A DNA stretch of 17,607 nucleotides, from contig CAISQQ010000362.1 of NCBI GenBank assembly GCA_903887655.1, positions 1-17,607 on the forward strand, written 5' to 3'. A program made the position numbers and the translations under genes. This document shows positions 9,362 to 15,840 of the stretch, one piece after another. The notes beneath the pieces were generated by a model. The model worked only from the letters and a program-made list of their open reading frames with translations, made no database searches and had not been told where the DNA came from. How positions within the stretch are numbered: the stretch's first letter is position 1; every line of letters starts with the position of its first letter. This DNA comes from an uncultured Burkholderiales bacterium (lineage in GTDB: Bacteria; Pseudomonadota; Gammaproteobacteria; Burkholderiales; Burkholderiaceae_C).

Positions 9362-9378
9362 GTCTTGTTGAGCAAGAC
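9362..9378. other. 6-bp inverted repeat upstream of coxL
   Basis: GTCTTG (9362-9367) and CAAGAC (9373-9378) are perfect complements around TTGAG. It lies 35 nt before the coxL start, inside the coxS-coxL gap. On the plus strand it is followed by TCTTTTT, which resembles a terminator against antisense transcription; on the minus strand it would be a stem-loop in the coxL leader. An operator is a third possibility. Confidence 0.4.
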
Positions 9379-9437
9379 TCTTTTTATTGAAAATCCTCTT
9401 GGGCCTTGGCAGCAGGCCGCCGAATTGAGCTCACAGC

Positions 9438-9461
9438 AAAAAAAAGCCCCTAACAAGGCTT
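9438..9461 (-). terminator. Intrinsic-terminator-like hairpin between coxS and coxL
   Basis: Read on the minus strand, AAGCC (9461-9457) pairs with GGCTT (9448-9444) around an 8-nt loop, and the 3' arm runs into a tract of eight T (9445-9438, the first two inside the stem). It begins within the coxS stop codon. The stem has only 5 bp, so termination is probably partial. That would fit an internal attenuator giving more coxS than coxL-M-D-E-G transcript, but this is inference. Confidence 0.5.
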
Positions 9462-9924
9462 ATTTCATGTGAGAAGCGCCCAGTTGAACGGCCTTGACGA
9501 TATTTTGGTAGCCCGTGCAGCGGCACAAATTGCCCTCGAGTTGCTCGCGAATTTCCGCCTCGCTCGCGTTGGGACTGCGGGTGCACAAGTCCACCGCGCT
9601 CATGACCATGCCGGGCGTGCAAAAGCCGCATTGCAAGCCGTGGCACTCTTTGAAGGCGGCTTGCATGGGGTGCAGGGTGCCATCGGCTTGGGCCAGACCT
9701 TCGATGGTGGTGACTTGAGCGCCTTGTGCTTGCAGCGCCAGCATGTTGCAAGACTTCACGCTTTGGCCATTGACGATCACGGTGCATGCGCCACACTGGG
9801 CCGTGTCGCAACCCACGTGGGTGCCGGTCAAGTGCAAGGACTCTCTGAGGACTTGGACCAATAAGGTGTTGGGCTGAACCTCCAGGGAGACTGGCTTGTG
9901 GTTCACATTCATGTTCAATTGCAT
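9460..9924 (-). CDS. coxS: CoxS, [2Fe-2S] small subunit of a molybdenum hydroxylase
   Basis: A 154-residue iron-sulfur subunit with both clusters intact. The N-terminal plant-ferredoxin-type cluster has Cys39, Cys44, Cys47 (GCDTAQCGACTV) and Cys59. The C-terminal helical cluster has Cys99, Cys102 (QCGFCTPG), Cys134 and Cys136 (CRCTGY). It relays electrons from the Mo centre of CoxL to the FAD of CoxM. The ATG at 9924 has GGAG (9931-9934) 6 nt upstream and gives the usual family N-terminus and length; the frame stays open up to 10053, but that extension looks unlike the family and overlaps the promoter region. It is the first gene of the cox operon, downstream of an FNR-type box and a plausible sigma-70 promoter. 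Confidence 0.95.
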   Translation of the reverse strand: MQLNMNVNHKPVSLEVQPNTLLVQVLRESLHLTGTHVGCDTAQCGACTVIVNGQSVKSCNMLALQAQGAQVTTIEGLAQADGTLHPMQAAFKECHGLQCGFCTPGMVMSAVDLCTRSPNASEAEIREQLEGNLCRCTGYQNIVKAVQLGASHMK

Positions 9925-10003
9925 AGTTCGCTCCGGATTGATGGCTGTTTTCTGTGCAGATGTTACCAATGATTTAATGACCTGGGATAACAAAGACCAA
10001 CAG

Positions 10004-10032
10004 GTTATACCCTGATTTTCCACAAAAACCAA
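10004..10032 (-). promoter_or_regulatory. Probable sigma-70 promoter of the cox operon
   Basis: On the minus strand TTGGTT (10032-10027) is separated by exactly 17 nt from TATAAC (10009-10004). The -10 matches consensus at five of six positions and the -35 at three of six. The predicted start would be near 9997, giving a ~73-nt leader to coxS. The weak -35 and the nearby FNR-type box suggest activator dependence. Confidence 0.45.
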
Positions 10033-10039
10033 ACTCCAC

Positions 10040-10053
10040 TTGATCCTGATCAA
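10040..10053. promoter_or_regulatory. FNR/ANR-type binding site
   Basis: TTGATCCTGATCAA is a perfect match to the FNR/ANR consensus TTGAT-N4-ATCAA and a perfect dyad. It lies 7 bp upstream of the proposed coxS -35 element, with its centre about 49-50 bp before the predicted start. That is not the textbook -41.5, so either the start differs by a few bases or the mode of action does. It is over 180 bp from the possible dctQ promoter, so coxS is the more likely target. The regulator itself is not in the window. Confidence 0.65.
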
Positions 10054-10212
10054 GGCCCAAGCGCACGGCGGGGTTCGAAATTGGGGCCTGGGTAGACTTG
10101 GGGCACTTGGGCCACCCCTTGCGGCCTGGGTGTGGCGCAGTTTCGCTGCTCAAAAGAGTCGATCCTCAGACGAGGGATAATAAGCAGGTTGCGCCGCATG
10201 CGCCCCTACCGC

Positions 10213-10242
10213 TTCTTACCCCCGAAGTCTGACTTTTACAAT
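10213..10242 (+). promoter_or_regulatory. Possible promoter of dctQM
   Basis: TACAAT (10237-10242) follows TTCTTA (10213-10218) by 18 nt. The -10 is good and the -35 poor. It would give a ~50-nt leader before the GTG of dctQ. A second -10-like GATAAT at 10176-10181 has no recognisable -35. Confidence 0.35.
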
Positions 10243-10289
10243 GGGTCCTGAGCAAGCACCCCCTGGCATGCGCTGGCGCGACAAGAACT

Positions 10290-10293
10290 GGAG
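10290..10293 (+). promoter_or_regulatory. Ribosome-binding site deciding the dctQ GTG start
   Basis: GGAG lies 7 nt before the GTG at 10301, ideal spacing, and supports a GTG start for dctQ. Confidence 0.7.
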
Positions 10294-10300
10294 TTGACCC

Positions 10301-10840
10301 GTGAAACATTGGCTAACCTTTTCTCGCTGCATTGACCACTTGAGTGACACCTTGGCCAAGGTCGGGAGTTTTTGCGTGTTGGTGGCGGCCTTGGTCTCAG
10401 CGGGCAATGCCTTTGTGCGCTATGGCTTGGATTGGAGCTCCAACGCCTGGCTTGAGATCCAATGGTATATGTTTGCCGCCATGGTGATGCTTGGTGCGCC
10501 TTGGGTCTTGAAGCTCAATGAGCACGTGCGGGTGGATTTGATTTACGGCAAGATCAGCAAACGCGCGCAAGTTTGGCTCGATTTATTGGGCATTGTGTTT
10601 TTTCTCTTTCCCGTGATGGTCTTGATGGTCTGGCTGAGCTGGCCACTCTTTGTCAAGATGTACCTCTCGGGGGAGATGTCAAGCAACGCGAGTGGCTTGG
10701 TGCGCTGGCCGGCCATGCTGCTCTTGCCCTTGGGGTTTGGTCTCATGTGCTTGCAAGGCCTGAGCGAGGTGATCAAACGCGTGGCCCATTTGCGCGGCTT
10801 CATCACCCTCGATGCGCACTACGAGGCGCCGCTTCAATGA
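10301..10840 (+). CDS. dctQ: TRAP transporter small membrane subunit (DctQ)
   Basis: A 179-residue integral membrane protein with four hydrophobic segments at about 21-42, 51-70, 90-115 and 133-155, as expected for DctQ. The loop NEHVRVDLIYGK (73-84) is the usual conserved motif after helix 2. DctQ pairs with DctM to form the membrane part of a tripartite ATP-independent periplasmic transporter, driven by ion gradients and fed by a DctP receptor. Translation starts at GTG, supported by GGAG 7 nt upstream. It is divergent from coxS and followed after 69 nt by dctM. The substrate cannot be read from this subunit. Confidence 0.92.
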   Translation: MKHWLTFSRCIDHLSDTLAKVGSFCVLVAALVSAGNAFVRYGLDWSSNAWLEIQWYMFAAMVMLGAPWVLKLNEHVRVDLIYGKISKRAQVWLDLLGIVFFLFPVMVLMVWLSWPLFVKMYLSGEMSSNASGLVRWPAMLLLPLGFGLMCLQGLSEVIKRVAHLRGFITLDAHYEAPLQ

Positions 10841-10909
10841 AGCCGCTTGGCGTGCACGCGCCCTTGGCCCCTGAACACCCCCACTAGACACTAAAGGCCC
10901 CGAATCCCC

Positions 10910-12406
10910 ATGCAGATGCAAAACTTTGCTCCCCTCATGTTTGCCAGCCTTGTGGTTGTGATGCTCATTGGCTTTCCGGTGGCGTTTTCGCTCTCGGCCC
11001 TGGGGCTCATTTGTGGGTTTATTGCCATTGAAATGAACTGGTTTCCGGCCAACTTCATGGCCAATTTGCCGCTCAATGTGTTTGGCATTTTGTCCAATGA
11101 TTTGCTCTTGGCCATTCCTTTTTTCACCTTCATGGGCTCCATTTTGGAGAAATGCGGCTTGGCCGAAGACATGCTCGACTCGATGGGGCAGCTCTTTGGA
11201 CCGGTCAAAGGGGGCCTGGGCTACTCGGTGATCATCGTGGGCTTTATTTTGGGGGCCATCACGGGCACGGTGGCCGGTCAAGTGATCGCCATGGCTTTGA
11301 TCTCTTTGCCGGTCATGCTGCGCTACGGCTACAACATGCGCTACGCCACTGGGGTGCTCGCCGCGTCTGGCACCATCACCCAGCTCGTTCCCCCCTCTTT
11401 GGTACTCATCGTCATGGCCGACCAGCTCGGGCGCAGTGTGGGCGACATGTACAAAGGGGCTTGGGGACCGGCCATTCTCCAGGTGGGCTTTTTTGCCCTC
11501 TACACCTTTGCACTGGGGATTGTGAAACCCTCCCACGTGCCCGGCGTGCCCAGACAGGCTCGCACCTTGATGGGCTGGGCGTTGTGGTCGAAGTGCCTCA
11601 AGGGCATCATCCCCTCGGCCATTCTCATTTTTGCGGTGCTGGGCTCCATGGGCGGCTTGCCCGGGATTCATACCGCCATTGCCACCCCCACCGAAGCCGG
11701 TGCCATGGGTTGTGTGGGGGCTTTGCTGCTGGCTGCGCTGCACGGGCGACTGAGCACCTCACTGGTGTGGCAGGCCATGAACAGCACCATGCGACTCACC
11801 GCCATGGTGGTCTACATCTTGATTGGCTCACGGGTGTTTTCCATGGTCTTTCAAGGAGTGGACGGCTCCAAGTGGGTCGAAAGCATGCTCACAGGACTGC
11901 CCGGTGGCCAGGTCGGCTTTTTGTTGGTGGTGAATCTCTTTATTTTCTTTTTGGCCTTCTTTTTGGATTTCTTCGAAATCGCTTTCATCATCTTGCCCAT
12001 GCTTGCACCCGTGGCCACCAAACTGGGCATCGATATGGTCTGGTTTGGGGTGCTCTTGTGCGTGAACATGCAAACGAGTTTCATGCACCCGCCCTTTGGC
12101 TTTGCACTCTTTTACCTGCGCGGCATTGCCGACACTTTGTTCAAAGAGGGGCGCCTAGCGCGGCCCATCCTCTCGAATGATATTTACCTGGGTGCCATAC
12201 CCTGGGTGATCATGCAGCTCTTGTTGGTGGTGGTGGTGATTTTTGTGCCGCAAAGTGTCACCTTCTTCTTGGACAAGGAGCAAGCGGTGGACATTGACAA
12301 CGTGGTGATCGAGCTCGCACCCGATGAAAACAATCCCTTCAACTCGAACGACAACAGTGCGTCGGAGCCGGCAGTCGGACCCAGCGCTGAGGAATCCAAA
12401 AAATAA
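10910..12406 (+). CDS. dctM: TRAP transporter large membrane subunit (DctM)
   Basis: A 498-residue, strongly hydrophobic protein of the DctM family with roughly a dozen membrane segments. Recognisable blocks are GFPVAFSLSALGLICGF near the start, GAITGTVAGQVIAMALISLP, ITQLVPPSLVLIVMADQLGRS and ATPTEAGAMGCVGALLLAA. It is the ion-coupled permease of the TRAP system. It is longer than many DctM proteins (about 425-440), partly through a hydrophilic, acidic tail after the last helix (roughly residues 455-498, ending SAEESKK). The start has no strong ribosome-binding site: AAAGG lies 12 nt before the first ATG, and a second ATG follows two codons later. It should be cotranscribed with dctQ. The presumed receptor gene dctP is convergent rather than in the same operon. 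Confidence 0.93.
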   Translation: MQMQNFAPLMFASLVVVMLIGFPVAFSLSALGLICGFIAIEMNWFPANFMANLPLNVFGILSNDLLLAIPFFTFMGSILEKCGLAEDMLDSMGQLFGPVKGGLGYSVIIVGFILGAITGTVAGQVIAMALISLPVMLRYGYNMRYATGVLAASGTITQLVPPSLVLIVMADQLGRSVGDMYKGAWGPAILQVGFFALYTFALGIVKPSHVPGVPRQARTLMGWALWSKCLKGIIPSAILIFAVLGSMGGLPGIHTAIATPTEAGAMGCVGALLLAALHGRLSTSLVWQAMNSTMRLTAMVVYILIGSRVFSMVFQGVDGSKWVESMLTGLPGGQVGFLLVVNLFIFFLAFFLDFFEIAFIILPMLAPVATKLGIDMVWFGVLLCVNMQTSFMHPPFGFALFYLRGIADTLFKEGRLARPILSNDIYLGAIPWVIMQLLLVVVVIFVPQSVTFFLDKEQAVDIDNVVIELAPDENNPFNSNDNSASEPAVGPSAEESKK

Positions 12407-12557
12407 GCAGCGCTAAGGCGTACTGGGGTGAGGATGCGCCAACACGCACACGCGAAGGCTCATACATTGGGGGGGTGGGGGACGAAAGCTTTGAAGCAAA
12501 CGTTTCCAGCCATTTGGCGTTTGACGTATGCCATTGAGCCTGGCCGCACAGCCAAAT

Positions 12558-12583
12558 TGAGCAGGCCATCCCGAGCCTGCTCA
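12558..12583. terminator. Hairpin between convergent dctM and dctP
   Basis: TGAGCAGGC (12558-12566) and GCCTGCTCA (12575-12583) are perfect complements, a 9-bp stem with an 8-nt loop. It sits about 150 nt after dctM and 80 nt after dctP. Neither side has a long T tract, so it is not a textbook intrinsic terminator; a bidirectional, factor-assisted end or an RNA-stabilising 3' structure is likely. Confidence 0.45.
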
Positions 12584-12588
12584 GGGGT

Positions 12589-12654
12589 GGTTCATGCGCG
12601 GTTCATGCGCGGTTCGTGAGCGGTTCATGAGCGCTTCATGAGCGCTTCATGCGC
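12589..12654. repeat. Six tandem copies of an 11-bp unit
   Basis: Six contiguous 11-bp units start at 12589, 12600, 12611, 12622, 12633 and 12644. The consensus is G(G/C)TTC(A/G)TG(A/C)GC; copies 1 and 2 are identical (GGTTCATGCGC). The array ends 11 nt from the dctP stop, so it lies in the dctP 3' region and downstream of dctM. Units 4-6 contain AGCGCT-TCATG-AGCGCT (12630-12646), which can form a 6-bp stem on either strand. The 11-bp period is close to one helical turn. Confidence 0.85.
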
Positions 12655-12665
12655 CGCTCAAAAGC

Positions 12666-13745
12666 TCAGAGTTTTTGCGATTGCATGAAGTTATCAAATG
12701 GACTCTCGGCCACTTTGAACCACATGTTTTGATCGGCCCTGAATTTACTGAAATCGGTATACACCTTTTTCCAGTTTTCATTTTTGGCGGAAATTTCATC
12801 GTAAAAAGCCATCGCTTCTTTGAATGCAAAGGCCATCACGTCCTTCGGGAAGGGCTTGAGTTTGGTGCCTGAACCCACCAGTTGCTTCAAAGCAGCAGGG
12901 TTCTTGGCATCGTAGCGGGCCTGCACATAGGTGTGGGCCACGCTCGCAGCGGCCGCGACAATGGCTTGGTTTTCTGCCGACAAGGCCTCAAAGGCTTTGT
13001 TGTTGATGAAGACATCCAACTGTGGACCACCCTCCCACCAGCCAGGATAGTAGTAATAGGGGGCCAACTTGTTGAAATTGAGCTTCAAGTCATCGTAGGG
13101 ACCAATCCACTCGGCCGCGTCGATGGTGCCTTTTTCTAGGGCGGGATAGATGTCGCCACCTGGGATGTTTTGTGGCACAGCGCCCAGGCGTTCAATCACC
13201 TTGCCGCCAAAGCCGCCAATGCGCATCTTCAGGCCCTTCATGTCGGCCAAGGACTTGATCTCTTTTCTAAACCATCCGGCCATTTGTGCGCCAGTGTTGC
13301 CAGCGGGGAAATTGATGATGTTGTACTTGGCGTAAAACTCTCTGAGCAACTTCATGCCATTGCCCTCATGCATCCAAGCTGTCGATTGGCGTGAATTCAA
13401 ACCAAAGGGGATACCACAACCCAGCGCAAAGGTCTCGTCTTTGCCAAAAAAGTAATAGGCCGCCGTGTGACAGGCCTCGACCGAGCCCTGCTGCACACCA
13501 TCCACCACGCCCAAGGCGGGCATGAGCTCGCCAGGTCCGTGAACAGTGATTTCAAATTTACCACCGGAGAGATTTTTGACGGTTTGGGCAAACACCTCGG
13601 CGCCGCCATAAAGCGTGTCCAGGGACTTGGGGAAGCTCGATGCCAAGCGCCAACGCACCGTGGCTTGGGCGTGCACCGCCGGGGCCAAGCCCGTCGCCAA
13701 AATGCCAGCCAAGCCAGCGTTTCTGATCAGATTGCGTCTTTCCAT
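12666..13745 (-). CDS. dctP: TRAP transporter substrate-binding protein, TakP-like (DctP family)
   Basis: A 359-residue periplasmic receptor. The N-terminus MERRNLIRNAGLAG is Tat-like (twin Arg) and is followed by a hydrophobic stretch and a VHA-Q cleavage site near residue 26. The mature protein has the DctP fold signature KMRIGGFGGKVIERLG with Arg175, the family's carboxylate-binding Arg. Gln154, Glu212-Trp213 (AAEWIGPYDD) and YYYYPGWWEGG (230-240) resemble the 2-oxoacid-binding TakP group, in which such residues bind ligand and cation. A monocarboxylate or 2-oxoacid ligand is therefore likely but unproven. The ATG at 13745 is supported by GGGAGAG (13757-13751) at good spacing; the longer open frame to 13844 would spoil the signal peptide. 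It is convergent with dctQM and lies 204 nt downstream of dxs on the same strand. Confidence 0.92.
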   Translation of the reverse strand: MERRNLIRNAGLAGILATGLAPAVHAQATVRWRLASSFPKSLDTLYGGAEVFAQTVKNLSGGKFEITVHGPGELMPALGVVDGVQQGSVEACHTAAYYFFGKDETFALGCGIPFGLNSRQSTAWMHEGNGMKLLREFYAKYNIINFPAGNTGAQMAGWFRKEIKSLADMKGLKMRIGGFGGKVIERLGAVPQNIPGGDIYPALEKGTIDAAEWIGPYDDLKLNFNKLAPYYYYPGWWEGGPQLDVFINNKAFEALSAENQAIVAAAASVAHTYVQARYDAKNPAALKQLVGSGTKLKPFPKDVMAFAFKEAMAFYDEISAKNENWKKVYTDFSKFRADQNMWFKVAESPFDNFMQSQKL

Positions 13746-13949
13746 GAAGTCTCTCCCTTGAAGGTATGGGTCAATTGGGGCACGCAGCGCCAAACTGCGA
13801 AAACTGCCTCTGAATTTTAAGGAGTCGCACCCCAAGCATGACACGGGTTTACCCGCTAAAAAGAGCGGCCCAACAACATCAGTGAGCGACCTGAGCGATT
13901 CAAGCGCCAGAGACGCAGCCGCTAGAGGTGACGCACAAGCCAGAAGGCG

Positions 13950-15809
13950 TCAAGATGCCAGCCACTTGCCAAAACGTGCTCGCACTTGCGACTCGATGCC
14001 GGACGCATCCAAGCCTTGCAAAGCCATGAGTTTGACCGGGTCGCCGTGCTCGGTGAACTCGTCTGCGATCCCCAGCACCAAGACGGGCTTCAAGACCTCA
14101 TGCGCTTGCAGCACTTCCATGACCGCACTGCCCGCACCCCCACTCACACACCCCTCCTCGAGGGTCACCAAGGCCTCGTGCTCTTGGGCCACTTTCAACA
14201 AGAGTGCCTGATCCAGGGGCTTGGCCCAGCGCATATTCACCACCGTGAGGTTCAAGCGCTCGGCCACCTCCAAGGCTGGATAGAGCAACGCACCAAAGGC
14301 CAAGATGGCGACCCCTTGGCCTTGGCGGCGAAGCTCACCGCGGCCAAACGGCAACACCGAGAGGTCCTGGGGCACGGGCAAGCCCACCCCCGCACCTCTG
14401 GGGTATCTCACCGCCACCACATGGTCTTGCTCAAATGCGGTCGTGAGCAAGGCTCGGCACTCGGGCTCGTCGGCTGGACACGCCACACTCACGTTGGGCA
14501 CACACCTTAAAAAAGCAATGTCAAAGACACCAGCGTGGGTGGCCCCATCGGCCCCCACAATGCCAGCACGGTCGAGTGCCAAGACCATGGGCAGCTTTTG
14601 CAGGGCCACATCGTGGATGAGCTGGTCATAGGCGCGCTGCAAGAAGGTTGAGTAAATTGCCACCACCGGCTTGAGCCCTTCACAGGCCAAGCCCGCGGCA
14701 AAGGTCAAGGCGTGCTGCTCTGCAATGCCCACATCAAAGTAGCGCTCAGGGTAACGCCGCTCAAATTCGACCAAGCCTGAGCCTTCGCGCATCGCTGGGG
14801 TGATGCCCACCAAGCGTGGATCGGCCGCGGCCATGTCACAAATCCAATCGCCAAAGACCTGGGTGAAGGTCTTCTTGCTGGGCTTGCCCGAGGGCACAAT
14901 GCCCACATTGGGGTCGAATTGACCCGGGCCGTGGTACATCACCGGATCGGCCTCGGCGAGCTCATAGCCTTGTCCCTTTTTGGTGACCACATGCAGAAAT
15001 TGGGGACCTTCCAAATGGCTGAGGTTCTCCAGCGTGGCCACCAATGCCACCAAGTCATGGCCATCGATGGGACCGATGTAGTTGAAGCCAAACTGCTCGA
15101 ACAAGGTCGCTGGCACCACCATGCCCTTGGCGTGCTCTTCAAAACGTTTGGCCAACTCGAACAAAGGCGGTGCGCCCTTGAGCACTTGCTTGCCCACCTC
15201 TTTGGCGGCGGTATAAAAGCGCCCACTCATGAGTTGGGCCAAGTAGCGGTTCAAGGCGCCCACCGGCGGGCTGATGGACATGTCGTTGTCGTTGAGAATC
15301 ACCAGCAAGTTGCCCTTGGACACCCCTGCATTGTTGAGTGCCTCAAACGCCATGCCAGCGGTCATGGCACCGTCGCCAATCACGGCAATAGAGCGGCGCT
15401 TTTCGCCCTTGATGGCGCTCGCCATGGCCATGCCCAAAGCGGCCGAAATACTCGTTGACGAGTGCGCCGTGCCAAACGCATCGAACTCGCTTTCATCGCG
15501 TCTGGGAAAACCACTCAAGCCCCCGAGTTGACGCAAGGTGGTCATGCGTTCGCGCCGCTCGGTGAGAATTTTATGGGGATAGGTTTGATGCCCCACATCC
15601 CAAACCACGCGGTCGTGAGGGGTGTTGAACACATAGTGAATGGCAATGGCCAATTCCACCGTGCCCAAGTTCGAGCTCAAGTGTCCACCGGTTTTGGCGA
15701 CACTTTGGAGCAAGAAGGCCCGCAGTTCCTGGGCCAAGGGTTTGAGTTGCGAGCGCGAGAGCCGGCGCAAGTCATCGGGGGTGTTGGTGGCGTGGAGTAG
15801 TTCGGTCAT
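13950..15809 (-). CDS. dxs: 1-deoxy-D-xylulose-5-phosphate synthase
   Basis: A 619-residue, full-length DXS. It condenses pyruvate and glyceraldehyde 3-phosphate using thiamine diphosphate, the first step of the MEP isoprenoid pathway, in the cytoplasm. Seen are His43 in GGHLSSNLG, the ThDP/Mg motif GDGAMTAG (145-152) through NDNDMSI (173-179), and Glu364 in FDVGIAEQHA. The transketolase C-terminal domain occupies about 490-619. No clear ribosome-binding site precedes the ATG; the leader instead carries an AAC/GAC-rich triplet run. It is 138 nt downstream of ispA and probably in one operon with xseB and ispA. E. coli has the same three genes together (xseB-ispA-dxs). Confidence 0.97.
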   Translation of the reverse strand: MTELLHATNTPDDLRRLSRSQLKPLAQELRAFLLQSVAKTGGHLSSNLGTVELAIAIHYVFNTPHDRVVWDVGHQTYPHKILTERRERMTTLRQLGGLSGFPRRDESEFDAFGTAHSSTSISAALGMAMASAIKGEKRRSIAVIGDGAMTAGMAFEALNNAGVSKGNLLVILNDNDMSISPPVGALNRYLAQLMSGRFYTAAKEVGKQVLKGAPPLFELAKRFEEHAKGMVVPATLFEQFGFNYIGPIDGHDLVALVATLENLSHLEGPQFLHVVTKKGQGYELAEADPVMYHGPGQFDPNVGIVPSGKPSKKTFTQVFGDWICDMAAADPRLVGITPAMREGSGLVEFERRYPERYFDVGIAEQHALTFAAGLACEGLKPVVAIYSTFLQRAYDQLIHDVALQKLPMVLALDRAGIVGADGATHAGVFDIAFLRCVPNVSVACPADEPECRALLTTAFEQDHVVAVRYPRGAGVGLPVPQDLSVLPFGRGELRRQGQGVAILAFGALLYPALEVAERLNLTVVNMRWAKPLDQALLLKVAQEHEALVTLEEGCVSGGAGSAVMEVLQAHEVLKPVLVLGIADEFTEHGDPVKLMALQGLDASGIESQVRARFGKWLAS

Positions 15810-15820
15810 GTCGGTAAAAA

Positions 15821-15840
15821 TCGTTGTCGTTGTTGTCGTT
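15821..15840. repeat. Short GTT/GTC triplet-type repeat in the dxs leader
   Basis: A 20-bp low-complexity run made of TCGTTG- and GTTGTCGTT-type units, 12 nt upstream of the dxs start. In the dxs mRNA it reads as an A/C-rich, G-poor run with little potential to fold. Confidence 0.6.

Larger units (their letters stand above)
9925..10300. other. Divergent intergenic control region between coxS and dctQ
   Basis: These 376 bases hold no convincing gene. The left part carries the probable coxS promoter, an overlapping imperfect dyad (ATAAC 9987-9991 and GTTAT 10004-10008) and an FNR-type box at 10040-10053. The middle (about 10070-10140) is GC-rich, with the 9-base string GGCCTGGGT repeated near 10085 and 10123. 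The right part has a possible dctQ promoter with TACAAT at 10237-10242, and the ribosome-binding site of the GTG start. Confidence 0.7.

Noticed and set aside
9925..10053. N-terminal extension of CoxS to 10053
   Set aside because: The extra residues are not family-like and would start within the FNR-type box; the ATG at 9924 has an ideal GGAG.
10679..11743. 354-codon minus-strand open frame
   Set aside because: It is antisense to dctQ and dctM, is rich in His, Gly, Gln and Arg, and has no recognisable domain.
12589..12654. Possible CRISPR array
   Set aside because: Units are 11 bp, contiguous and without spacers, and no cas genes are present.
13746..13844. N-terminal extension of DctP
   Set aside because: It would bury the Tat-like signal peptide; the ATG at 13745 has GGGAGAG at good spacing.
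13849..13875. CCGCT-AAAAAG-AGCGG hairpin between dxs and dctP
   Set aside because: It is a 5-bp stem without a T tract on the dxs side, so it cannot be called a terminator with confidence.
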